Source: an uncultured Oscillospiraceae bacterium
GTDB lineage: Bacteria > Bacillota > Clostridia > Oscillospirales > Oscillospiraceae
Reading direction: 5' to 3'
NCBI GenBank assembly: GCA_944387015.1
Contig: CALXDH010000009.1
Span: forward strand, 1 to 64,000
DNA: 64,000 nt
Shown here: in pieces, positions 45,224 to 55,294 of the stretch
Numbering within the stretch: the first letter of the stretch is position 1
Layout: every line of letters begins with the position of its first letter
Program-made: the position numbers and the translations under genes
The notes under the pieces: generated by a model
The model's database searches: none
What the model was told of the DNA's origin: nothing
Seen by the model: only the letters and a program-made list of their open reading frames with translations

Positions 45224-46603
45224 ATGAAATGGCTGCGCCGTATTCTCTGTGTCCTGGTGATGCTGGTTGTATCCAATCTGGTGGCGGTGGTATGCGTCCT
45301 GCCGCTTTATCGGAGGACAGGGGAATGGCAGTTGCCTCTGGCAGCATGTATGCTGGTGTTGCTGCTGATTTTGATTTTGGTGCGTCCTTTGGGAAACGCA
45401 GCGCTGCCCACCCGCCGCATTCGGCAGCTGGCAGCGGGAGCGGAGCTGCTGCGGCTGTTCCTGGTGACAGTCACGCTGGATTTGGTCTCAGCGCTGTGGT
45501 TTTTGATGCTGCTGACCCCTTGGACCGGGGCAGACGGCTATGAAATCGGGATTGGCTGGCTGGTTTGGGGAGGTCATGTGCTGCTGATCGTGGCTGTGGC
45601 GGCTGCGGTTTTCTGGGCCGGTATGATTCGGGTGTACCTCACCTCTGTGCAGCTGGGACTCAAACACCGGGTGCTGGCAGCTCTTTGCGGATGGATCCCT
45701 CTGCTCAACATCTGGTACCTGCTCAGGATCATCCGCATCGTCTCAGACGAAGTGGAGTTTGAAACAGAGAAGTGGGAACTGGACGAGGCCCGGGCGGAGA
45801 GTGAGATCTGCAAGACGAAGTATCCGCTTTTGCTGGTCCACGGCGTCTTTTTCCGGGACTTCCGCTACCTCAACTACTGGGGCCGCATTCCCCGGGAACT
45901 TCAGCGCAACGGCGCCACGGTCTACTACGGCCAGCAGCAGTCCGCTGCTGCGGTGGAGGAGAGCGGGAAGGAGCTGGCCGCGCGGATCCGGCAGATCGTG
46001 GAGGAGACCGGCTGCGGCAAGGTGAACATCATCGCCCACTCCAAGGGCGGACTGGACAGCCGGGCCGCCATCGCCCATCAGGGAATGGCGCCTTATGTGG
46101 CAAGCCTTACCACCATCAATACGCCCCATCGCGGCTGTATTTTCGCGGAATATCTCCTTAATAGGATGCCTCAGGCTGCCCGGCAGAAGATCGCCGATAC
46201 TTACAATGCCACTCTCCGGCGGCTGGGGGATCCTGATCCGGATTTCCTGGCGGCGGTGACAGACCTGACGGCATCTGCCTGCATGGCCCGGAACGAGGAA
46301 ACCCCGGATCAGCCCGGCGTGGTGTACGAGAGCGTCATGTCCTACTGTAAGCGGGCCCAGCATGGGAAATTTCCCCTGAATATGACCTATCCCATCGTCA
46401 AGCACTTTGATGGTCTCAACGACGGCCTGGTGGCGGTGGACTCGGCCAAGTGGGGCAGCCGCTTCACGCTGGTGGAGCCTCAGGGCAGACGAGGAATTTC
46501 TCACGGCGACGTGGTGGATCTGAACCGGGAAAATATCCCCGGATTTGATGTGCGGGAGTTCTATGTTCGCCTGGCGGCGGATCTGAAAGCGCGAGGATTT
46601 TAG
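45224..46603 (+). CDS. Membrane-embedded lipase-like alpha/beta hydrolase
   Basis: A 459-residue protein. The first ~175 residues form about five membrane helices, followed by a serine hydrolase domain resembling bacterial triacylglycerol lipases. The oxyanion region is PLLLVHGVFFRD, and the nucleophile is Ser273 in IIAHSKGGLDSR, matching AHSxG. A candidate acid and His appear in FDGLNDGLVAVDSA and GRRGISHGDVVDL. Secreted lipases lack the large membrane region, so this may act on membrane lipids. GGGGGGAG precedes the ATG, and a terminator shared with cls follows. Confidence 0.82.
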   Translation: MKWLRRILCVLVMLVVSNLVAVVCVLPLYRRTGEWQLPLAACMLVLLLILILVRPLGNAALPTRRIRQLAAGAELLRLFLVTVTLDLVSALWFLMLLTPWTGADGYEIGIGWLVWGGHVLLIVAVAAAVFWAGMIRVYLTSVQLGLKHRVLAALCGWIPLLNIWYLLRIIRIVSDEVEFETEKWELDEARAESEICKTKYPLLLVHGVFFRDFRYLNYWGRIPRELQRNGATVYYGQQQSAAAVEESGKELAARIRQIVEETGCGKVNIIAHSKGGLDSRAAIAHQGMAPYVASLTTINTPHRGCIFAEYLLNRMPQAARQKIADTYNATLRRLGDPDPDFLAAVTDLTASACMARNEETPDQPGVVYESVMSYCKRAQHGKFPLNMTYPIVKHFDGLNDGLVAVDSAKWGSRFTLVEPQGRRGISHGDVVDLNRENIPGFDVREFYVRLAADLKARGF

Positions 46604-46609
46604 CGTACG

Positions 46610-46650
46610 AAAAGCGGACGTCTCTCCATGGAGAGGCGTCCGCTTTTTTT
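46610..46650. terminator. Terminator between lipase gene and cls
   Basis: An 11-bp stem AAAAGCGGACG/CGTCCGCTTTT with an inner CTCTC/GAGAG stem, then a T-run on the plus strand. Confidence 0.88.
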
Positions 46651-46718
46651 GCTGCAAGGGCTTTGGCACAGAGGCCAAAGCCGGTAGGGGGTACGAATGA
46701 ACCAGCGGTGCAGAGAAG

Positions 46719-48257
46719 TCACACAAGAGGCGCAAAGGCGTGCAGGATGCCCAGCCACAGCTGCTTGAGCCAGCCGATGCGGCCCAGATCTTCAGGGTGC
46801 ATCTCCTGGCTGATCTCCTGCGTTCTCAGGAAATCCTGCTTCACGTCAGATACAGCGCTGCTGCGATACATCCAGACGGCATCCTCCAGATGCAGGTAAA
46901 GGCTGCGGTAGTCCAGATTGATAGTCCCCACGATGGCGTATTCGTCGTCGCAGACCATGGTCTTGGCGTGGATGAAGCCGGGGGTGTATTCATAGATATG
47001 AACACCGGCTTTTTGCAGCGGTTCGTAGTAGGATCGGGTCAGGAAAAACACGGTCTTCTTATCGGGGATATGGGGCGTGATGATCCGCACGTTGATCCCG
47101 GCCTTCGCGGCAGTACAAAGAGAGGTCATCATCTCATTGTCGATGATGAGGTAGGGGGTAGTGATGTATACATATTTTTTGGCCCGGTGAATCATGTTCA
47201 GGTAAGCCGTTTCGCCCACCAGATCATCATCCAGAGGAAGGTCCGTGTAGGGGAGGACCACGCCGTCAGGGGCAATGGATTCCACCCATGCAGCGGGAGG
47301 ACAATAGCGGGAGAAGGAATCCACCTGTCCGCTGGTAAAGCCCCACAGCGCGAGATACTGCACGGTCATGCTCCATACGGCACTGCCCCGGAGACATACG
47401 CCGGTATCCTTCCAGTGGCCGTGCTTTGCATAGGCATTGATGTACTCATCCGCCAGATTGATGCCGCCAGTAAAGCCGACCTTGCCGTCGATGATGCAGA
47501 TTTTACGGTGATCCCGGTTATTGAACCGAGAGGAGAGAACGGAGTTGAAGGGATTGAACACGCATACCCGTAGTCCCTTTGCCCGCAGAACACGATCGTA
47601 ATGGCGGGGCAGTGTCAGAAGGCACCCCAGATCGTCGTACATCAGCCGCACTTCCACGCCCTGTTTGATTTTTCGTTCCAGCACTTCCAGGATGCTGTTC
47701 CACATGGTGCCTTCCTCGACGATGAAGTACTCCAGGAAAATGAAAGATTCCGCTGTCTCCAGCTCCCGCAAAAGCGCATCAAAGAACGCCTCTCCAATGG
47801 GGAGATATTCCGTTTGGGTATGGACACAGGGCGGGGAACCGGAGGCCCGCAAAAGATACCGGGCCTGGATGGCCGCATCCGGAGGCAGGGTCTCCAGATG
47901 GTCCGCAGCGATATGCTCTGATTCCATAACCGTGGCGATCTGCTTGCGTATTGCCCGGCTGGAGGCGCGCTGTTTCCGTGTCATGCGGTACTTTCCAAAC
48001 AGCAGGTACAGCAGTCCGCCAAAGATGGGAAAGAGCAGAATGGGGATCAGCCAGGCGATTTTGTAGGCAGGATTGCTGGTGGTGTTGTTCAGAATGTGGA
48101 TCGAGGCCCCCAGAGAGAGCAGCATGCAGAAAATATAGAAGTAGGCAAACTGATCCCGGAAGAACAGGAACATGACGATCAGTGCTGCGACCTGGATGGT
48201 GACAAACAATGCCACATAGAGAAGTTTTCCCAGCACCAGATGCAAATGCTTGCTCAT
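46719..48257 (-). CDS. cls: Cardiolipin synthase
   Basis: Joins two phosphatidylglycerols to cardiolipin at the membrane. This 512-residue phospholipase D-type enzyme has two N-terminal helices (residues ~10-68) and two catalytic HKD-type motifs: HRKICIIDG in the first half and HAKTMVCDDEYAIVG in the second. The Gly and Asn residues that normally follow are present (FTGGINLADEY, GTINLDYRS). It has an excellent promoter and AGGAG site and is a single-gene unit. Confidence 0.95.
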   Translation of the reverse strand: MSKHLHLVLGKLLYVALFVTIQVAALIVMFLFFRDQFAYFYIFCMLLSLGASIHILNNTTSNPAYKIAWLIPILLFPIFGGLLYLLFGKYRMTRKQRASSRAIRKQIATVMESEHIAADHLETLPPDAAIQARYLLRASGSPPCVHTQTEYLPIGEAFFDALLRELETAESFIFLEYFIVEEGTMWNSILEVLERKIKQGVEVRLMYDDLGCLLTLPRHYDRVLRAKGLRVCVFNPFNSVLSSRFNNRDHRKICIIDGKVGFTGGINLADEYINAYAKHGHWKDTGVCLRGSAVWSMTVQYLALWGFTSGQVDSFSRYCPPAAWVESIAPDGVVLPYTDLPLDDDLVGETAYLNMIHRAKKYVYITTPYLIIDNEMMTSLCTAAKAGINVRIITPHIPDKKTVFFLTRSYYEPLQKAGVHIYEYTPGFIHAKTMVCDDEYAIVGTINLDYRSLYLHLEDAVWMYRSSAVSDVKQDFLRTQEISQEMHPEDLGRIGWLKQLWLGILHAFAPLV

Positions 48258-48286
48258 GACAGACTCCTTTTGGATGAGATAAAACG

Positions 48287-48315
48287 ATTGTACCCTTTTT
48301 CGGCGGAAAGTACAA
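48287..48315 (-). promoter_or_regulatory. Promoter of cls
   Basis: Minus strand -35 TTGTAC and -10 TACAAT with a 17-bp spacer, 29 bp before the start. Confidence 0.8.
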
Positions 48316-48680
48316 GGAGGGAAAACGGGTTTCGATTGTGGCGTTCATTCTGAAAAATACGGAGTATTTGCAGCAGATCCTGATAAAAATGGAGCAGAGC
48401 AGCCAAGCTGCTCTGCTCCGGGGCGTGTGTAATTTTGTCGGGGACGTACTTATGCTTTGATTCTAATATATCATGTTTCTTGACTACTGCCAGTTGGGCA
48501 AGCAACGGAATACCGGTAAATAAGGAGGTGGTCTGAAACGTGGCTTGAAAGCCGGTGCATCACAGAAAAAGTAAATTTCATCAGAAACAAAGATAGGTTG
48601 GCTGTGCAACCGCAAAAATCCTGAATATCCGCCATGCTAAGAACAGTCCCTCGGTAAAGAGAAGAAATGGCGGTTTTCAT
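48316..48680. other. Intergenic stretch with no convincing gene
   Basis: 365 bp. It has a perfect 12-bp hairpin GGAGCAGAGCAG/CTGCTCTGCTCC at 48391-48419 without a T-run. It also has an isolated AAGGAGG at 48523 that leads only into a 14-codon frame ending in TAA. The base composition is visibly less GC-rich than in flanking genes. It may be what is left of a mobile element. Confidence 0.5.
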
Positions 48681-48872
48681 ATGATCAAGATTGAATGGGC
48701 ACAGTGGACCTTGTATTTTTTCCTCTATGCGTTTGCAGGATGGATATGGGAGTCTGCTTATGTTTCTGTCCTGTCCCAGCAATGGGTGAATCGGGGCTTT
48801 CTGCATGGCCCGTTTATTCCGATCTATGGATTCGGTGCGCTGCTGATCCTGATGATGACATATGAACAACTT
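48681..48872 (+). pseudogene. N-terminal fragment of a CmpB-type ABC transporter permease protein
   Basis: About 64 codons match the start of the CmpB-type putative permease family (PF06541): YFFLYAFAGWIWESAY, then NRGFLHGPFIPIYGFGALLI. Members are normally well over 200 residues with several helices. Similarity stops near 48870, where the sequence turns into integrase. This is therefore a broken gene rather than a small one. Confidence 0.75.
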
Positions 48873-49050
48873 CCTGATCTGTGGCACACCTTCGCAGCGC
48901 TGGCAGAATGGCGTAGCTATCAAAACACTCTCTGGGATTTTAGGGCACTATTTTTCTGATTTTACACTGGACGCCTATACGCATGTTACACAGGGGATGA
49001 AGCAAGATGCTGCAGATAAAATGGCGCGATTTATGGAAATGAAGCTATGA
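48873..49050 (+). pseudogene. C-terminal remnant of a tyrosine recombinase (integrase)
   Basis: The sequence reads LPDLWHTFAALA in one frame and then NGVAIKTLSGILGHY, continuing FTLDAYTHVTQGMKQDAA in another. Together these are the last ~60 residues of a phage or ICE integrase. The RHTFA-type motif is altered to WHTFA, and a few bases are missing after it, shifting the frame. The catalytic Tyr is the one in DAYTHVT. It points towards tRNA-Arg at 49.2 kb, the usual arrangement of an integrase and its attachment site. It cannot be active. Confidence 0.8.
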
Positions 49051-49127
49051 GAAAGAACAATGTCCGATTTGACCAGCCGCGTTCAACGGTAAATGGGTCA
49101 GGGAAAAAGGAGCTTTCAAAAATGTAC

Positions 49128-49162
49128 AAAAAACCCGCCGATTTCATTCGAAATCAGCGGGT
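49128..49162 (-). terminator. Terminator of tRNA-Arg
   Basis: Minus strand stem ACCCGCTGATTTC/GAAATCGGCGGGT with one mismatch and a 4-nt loop, followed by a T-run. Confidence 0.85.
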
Positions 49163-49166
49163 CTTT

Positions 49167-49243
49167 TGGTACGCCCTGAGGGATTCGAACCCCCGGCCTT
49201 CTGGTCCGTAGCCAGACGCTCTATCCAGCTGAGCTAAGGGCGC
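49167..49243 (-). tRNA. tRNA-Arg(ACG)
   Basis: A 77-nt cloverleaf on the minus strand: acceptor GCGCCCT/AGGGCGT (first pair G-U), D arm GCTC/GAGC, anticodon stem TCTGG/CCAGA with loop CTACGGA (anticodon ACG), and T arm with TTCGAAT. The 3' CCA is encoded. It reads CGU and neighbouring Arg codons once A34 is deaminated to inosine. Its 3' end faces the integrase remnant. Confidence 0.96.
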
Positions 49244-49272
49244 GTGCCGCATGTCTCACAGACAGCTTAATC

Positions 49273-49301
49273 ATGATAGCACGGCTTGTTTTGAAATGCA
49301 A
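49273..49301 (-). promoter_or_regulatory. Promoter of tRNA-Arg
   Basis: Minus strand -35 TTGCAT and -10 TATCAT with a 17-bp spacer, 29 bp before the tRNA. A/T-tracts upstream (49302-49340) could act as an UP element. Confidence 0.7.
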
Positions 49302-49350
49302 GCCTTTTTTGAAAAAAATTTCAAAAAAATTTTTCGGATTTTTGCAAGGC

Positions 49351-49379
49351 TTGTAAATACAGCCATTGTGTGCTAAAGT
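49351..49379 (+). promoter_or_regulatory. Promoter of the coiled-coil gene
   Basis: -35 TTGTAA and -10 TAAAGT with a 17-bp spacer, divergent from the tRNA promoter. Confidence 0.55.
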
Positions 49380-49416
49380 GGTCCCAGAATATCAACAGGA
49401 AGAAAGCGGTGGATCA

Positions 49417-50049
49417 ATGGAGAACAACACCTTTAAGAGCGTCGCCTTCGGCGGGTTTGCCAAGCAGGACGTTATCAATTATATAGAGGAAGCTGCCCGG
49501 GAAGCTGCTGCGCAGCAAGAGCGGCTGGAGCAGGAAAATGAAAGCCTTCGGACGCAGATCCAGGACCTGACGGCGCAGCTGGAGCAGGCCCAGGGCAAGG
49601 TGCAGGAACTGAATGCCCGGCGGGAAGAGCTGGAAAAAGCACTGGAGCAGGAAACCTCCGTCCGGGCGGCGCTGGAGCCGTTCAAGCCCGAGGCGGAGCA
49701 GCTGTCCCAGAAAAATGCACGTCTGGAAGAAGAACTGCAGGCACTGCGGCCTGACGCAGAGGCATACGCCCAGTTCCGGGAACAGATCGGAGCTATCGAG
49801 TGCGAGGCACGGAAGCGTGCCGCTGATCTGGAGAGCGAGACCGTTTCCCGGCTGGAACGGATCACTGCGGATTTCCGCCGCAAGTATCAGGACCTGATGA
49901 CCACGTTCGATGCCACGGCGACCCATGTGACCGGAGAGCTGCGAAAAGTGGAGGTCAATCTTACCCAGCTTCCCAGAGCCATGGATCAGGCGGGAAAAGA
50001 ACTGGAGGCATTGGCTGCGGAATTGGAGCGGGCAAAACAGCAGAATTGA
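49417..50049 (+). CDS. DivIVA-like coiled-coil protein
   Basis: A 210-residue acidic protein. Its N-terminus, FKSVAFGGFAKQDVINYIEEA, resembles the short N-terminal module of DivIVA/GpsB-type proteins that binds curved membrane. The next ~150 residues are a continuous coiled coil rich in E, Q, L and A, with no further domain. A part in division-site or polar organisation is plausible but unproven. The start at 49417 is chosen because it opens this conserved module. A GTG upstream is in frame but adds unrelated residues. Confidence 0.7.
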   Translation: MENNTFKSVAFGGFAKQDVINYIEEAAREAAAQQERLEQENESLRTQIQDLTAQLEQAQGKVQELNARREELEKALEQETSVRAALEPFKPEAEQLSQKNARLEEELQALRPDAEAYAQFREQIGAIECEARKRAADLESETVSRLERITADFRRKYQDLMTTFDATATHVTGELRKVEVNLTQLPRAMDQAGKELEALAAELERAKQQN

Positions 50050-50053
50050 GGTG

Positions 50054-50087
50054 CGGGCGGTTCGAATCATCGGAACCGCCCGTTTTT
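50054..50087 (+). terminator. Terminator of the coiled-coil gene
   Basis: A 10-bp stem CGGGCGGTTC/GAACCGCCCG with a 9-nt loop and five Ts. Confidence 0.9.
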
Positions 50088-50230
50088 CCAATTTTATCAG
50101 TATGAGGTCTGCGGGAGCGGTTACAATAGCAAATGCACCAGCCTGAAAAACAGAAAAATTTTTTATAACCAAAAAATTTTTTTATTTTTGTGAAAAAGAG
50201 GGATTTCCGTAAAGAGGACGCAAAAATTCC

Positions 50231-50259
50231 TTGCATTGGGTACAGGGGTGACCTATACT
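50231..50259 (+). promoter_or_regulatory. Promoter of the V-ATPase operon
   Basis: -35 TTGCAT and -10 TATACT with a 17-bp spacer. Long A/T-tracts at 50150-50190 precede it and could serve as an upstream activating region. A ~140-nt leader follows, with a 9-bp hairpin ATTCCCGGA/TCCGGGAAT (50311-50341) and no T-run. Confidence 0.7.
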
Positions 50260-50405
50260 GATGTCATACGGAGCCGATGCAGGGAAGAGCCTGGATTTGG
50301 CAGCCGGTGCATTCCCGGAGTATGGCGTTTTTTCCGGGAATTTGGGACAAACGAATCAGCGAGCGAAATCAAATGTATTGCACGGCGGGAGAGAAGGTGA
50401 GAACA

Positions 50406-50720
50406 ATGTCCCTGGAAGCAATCGAGAAGGTCACGGAAGTCGAGCGGAAAAACAAGGAGCGCAGGGCTGCCGCTGAAACCGAGGCGAAGCAGATGCTGAC
50501 CTCGGCGCAGCGGGATGGTCTTGCGCTCTTGGAACAAATGCGCGCGGAGGAGGCCGCCAAAGGAGCGGAACTTCTGCGGCAGGCGGAGGAGCGGGCGGCA
50601 CAGCGGTCTGAGCAGATTGCCGCTTCTGCCGAGGCGGATGGCGACGCCCTGCGCCGGGCGGCGGAGAGCCGGTTACAGGCAGCCGCCGAGTTTATTGTCG
50701 GAAGGATAGTGGAGGACTGA
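50406..50720 (+). CDS. V-type ATP synthase subunit H/G-like peripheral stalk protein
   Basis: A 104-residue, entirely helical protein rich in A, E, Q and R (EVERKNKERRAAAETEAKQM), ending AAAEFIVGRIVED. This ending and its place as first gene of the operon fit the NtpG/AhaH peripheral-stalk subunit, which pairs with subunit E. Position was weighed as heavily as sequence, since such coiled coils vary. The start at 50406 follows GAGAAGGTGAG. The stop is 1 bp before the subunit I gene. Confidence 0.82.
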   Translation: MSLEAIEKVTEVERKNKERRAAAETEAKQMLTSAQRDGLALLEQMRAEEAAKGAELLRQAEERAAQRSEQIAASAEADGDALRRAAESRLQAAAEFIVGRIVED

Positions 50721-50721
50721 T

Positions 50722-53153
<2,432 letters not shown>

Positions 53154-53176
53154 CCCCGGGGAAAGGGGAGACCACA

Positions 53177-53770
53177 ATGAACGGAATCGAAAAAATCACG
53201 GCCCGGATCGATGCGCAGACCCAGGAGGAGATCGACCGTCTGCTGGCGGATGCCAAGGAGCAGGCGGCGCAGATCACCGCGCAGTACCGTGCCCAGGCGG
53301 AGACGGAGCGGGCGAGCCTGACGGCCCGCAGCGAAAAGGCCGCCCAGGAACGGGAGGAGCGCCTCATCAGCGTGGCCCAGATGGAGGCCCGGAAGGTGAC
53401 GCTCTCCGCCCGTCAGGAAATGGTGGAGCGGGCCTATGAGCTGGCTCTCAAGACGCTCTGCACCCTTCCCCAGGAGCGGTACACAGCTGTTCTGACGGAT
53501 CTGCTGGTAAAGGCGGCGCCGGACGGCAAGGGCAGCGTGATCTTTGCCCCCGGAGACCGGGAGCGGGTGGGCGCCGCCGCAGTGAAAGCGGCCAACAGCC
53601 GTCTTAAGGACGGCGGGCTGACTCTGGCGGAGGAGACCCGGCCCATTCAGGGCGGCTTCATCCTGGTCAACGGCCGGGTGGAGATCAACTGCACCTTTGA
53701 TACCCTGGTACGCCTGCAGCGCAGCGAGACCGCGGGCGCGGTGGCAAAGCAGCTGTTTCCGGAGGGATGA
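53177..53770 (+). CDS. ntpE: V-type ATP synthase subunit E
   Basis: Peripheral-stalk subunit (197 residues). The N-terminal ~100 residues are a coiled coil that pairs with the G/H subunit, and the C-terminal globular part is conserved (GGFILVNGRVEINCTFDTLV). It lies 24 bp after ntpK behind GAAAGGGGAG. Confidence 0.9.
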   Translation: MNGIEKITARIDAQTQEEIDRLLADAKEQAAQITAQYRAQAETERASLTARSEKAAQEREERLISVAQMEARKVTLSARQEMVERAYELALKTLCTLPQERYTAVLTDLLVKAAPDGKGSVIFAPGDRERVGAAAVKAANSRLKDGGLTLAEETRPIQGGFILVNGRVEINCTFDTLVRLQRSETAGAVAKQLFPEG

Positions 53771-53785
53771 CGAGGAGGGTGTTTC

Positions 53786-54790
53786 TTGTCTAAGAAAATC
53801 AAAGACACCGATTACCTGGTGATCTCCGCCCGGGTAAAAGCCATGGAGAGCGGCCTGCTGACCCGGGAGCGGATGGAGCAGGTGCTGGAGGCCAAAAGCA
53901 GCGAGGACGCGGTGAAGATCCTGCAGGAGTGCGGGTATCCGGCACTGGACCCGGCGGACCCGGCGGCTATGGACGCTGCCCTTTCTGCCGCTCGGGAGGA
54001 GACGCTGAAGGATCTGGCCGACGGCGCGCCGGACCCCAGGTATATCGACAGTTTCAAACTGAAATATGACTATCACAATGTAAAGGCCCTGCTGAAGGCG
54101 GAGGCCATGGGCACCAGCGCCGATTCCATGCTGATGGATCTGGGCCGGGTGCCGGTGGCGGAGCTGAAGGAGGCGGTGCGCACCGGTCAGCTGGATGCCC
54201 TGCCGAATCTCTTGGCAGAGGCAGTTGCCGAGGCCCGGGAAGTGCTGGGCACCACCAGTGACCCCCAGCTGAGCGACATCGTGCTAGACCGCTGGTGCTA
54301 TCGGGATCTGGCCCAGGTGGCGAAGTCCACCGGAAGTGCTTTTCTGATGGGCTATGTCCAGACTCAGATCGACGCCGCCAATCTGCGGACGCTGGTGCGG
54401 ACGCTGCGGATGGGCAAGGGACCGGAATTCCTGCGTGGTGTGCTGCTGGAGGGCGGCGAGCTCTCGGCCGACCAGATGCTGGAGGTCTCTGCCAACCGGG
54501 GCGCGGGCCTTGCGGAGCTCTATGGGCCCACCCGCTTTCAGAAAGCGGCGGAAGCCGCTGCGGAATCTGTGAAGGGTGGAACCTTAACAGAGTTTGAAAA
54601 GCTTTGCGATGACGCCGTTTCGGATTATCTGGCGGACGCACAGTTCGTCCCCTTCGGCGAAGCGCCGCTGGTGGGATATCTGGCGGCCCGGGAGACAGAG
54701 TATACCAACCTGCGCATCCTGCTGATGGGGCGTGGGGCCGGGCTGCCCGCCGAGGTCATCCGTTCCCGGCTGCGGCAGAGCTACGTGTAA
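53786..54790 (+). CDS. ntpC: V-type ATP synthase subunit C
   Basis: The 334-residue adaptor between central stalk and c-ring. Family segments include DYLVISARVKAMESGLL at the start, SFKLKYDYHNVKALLKA near 90 and FLMGYVQTQIDAANLRTLVR near 190, plus the C-terminal ARETEYTNLRILLMGR. It starts with TTG behind GAGGAGGG. An ATG start would be too far inside the first conserved stretch. Confidence 0.92.
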   Translation: MSKKIKDTDYLVISARVKAMESGLLTRERMEQVLEAKSSEDAVKILQECGYPALDPADPAAMDAALSAAREETLKDLADGAPDPRYIDSFKLKYDYHNVKALLKAEAMGTSADSMLMDLGRVPVAELKEAVRTGQLDALPNLLAEAVAEAREVLGTTSDPQLSDIVLDRWCYRDLAQVAKSTGSAFLMGYVQTQIDAANLRTLVRTLRMGKGPEFLRGVLLEGGELSADQMLEVSANRGAGLAELYGPTRFQKAAEAAAESVKGGTLTEFEKLCDDAVSDYLADAQFVPFGEAPLVGYLAARETEYTNLRILLMGRGAGLPAEVIRSRLRQSYV

Positions 54791-54802
54791 GGCGGTGTGC
54801 GT

Positions 54803-55120
54803 ATGGCAAAAACGTATCAGATTGCCGTGGTGGGCGACTGGGAGTCTGTGATGGGATTCCGGGCACTGGGCCTGAGCACCTATCCGGTCACCTCCGTGGA
54901 TGAGGCGAAGAAGACGATCCACGACCTGGCCAAGGCCGACTGCGCGGTGATCTATCTGACAGAACAGTTGGCAAAGGATATGCCCGATGTGCTGGAGCGG
55001 TATAAGGACGATCTGCGGCCGGCCATCATTCTGATCCCGGGCCGGGAGGGCTCTCTCGGTATCGGCCGGGACAATATCCAAAGAGCCATTGAGCGTGCCG
55101 TGGGCGCGGACATCCTGTAA
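54803..55120 (+). CDS. ntpF: V-type ATP synthase subunit F
   Basis: A 105-residue central-stalk subunit that begins YQIAVVGDWESVMGFRALG and ends with the conserved helix NIQRAIERAVGADIL. It follows subunit C by 12 bp. A 174-bp GC-rich stretch without a gene or promoter separates it from subunit A, an unusually long gap for this operon. Confidence 0.93.
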   Translation: MAKTYQIAVVGDWESVMGFRALGLSTYPVTSVDEAKKTIHDLAKADCAVIYLTEQLAKDMPDVLERYKDDLRPAIILIPGREGSLGIGRDNIQRAIERAVGADIL

Positions 55121-55294
55121 AGTCCGCGGAGCCCAAAGGCATCCAGACGTTGCTGCCGCGGCGTCTGTGTATGAAAATTTTCGGTTTGCCGGAGGCGGGG
55201 AATGGTTTTCCCGGGGCCCGTTCCGCATTGGAGACGGGAGAGACGGCAGGCCATTCCTTCTGGCGAATCTATCCTGAAAGAAGGTCGAATCAAT

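Noticed and set aside
50311..50341. Attenuator in the V-ATPase leader
   Set aside because: The hairpin is not followed by a T-run, and no alternative pairing was found.
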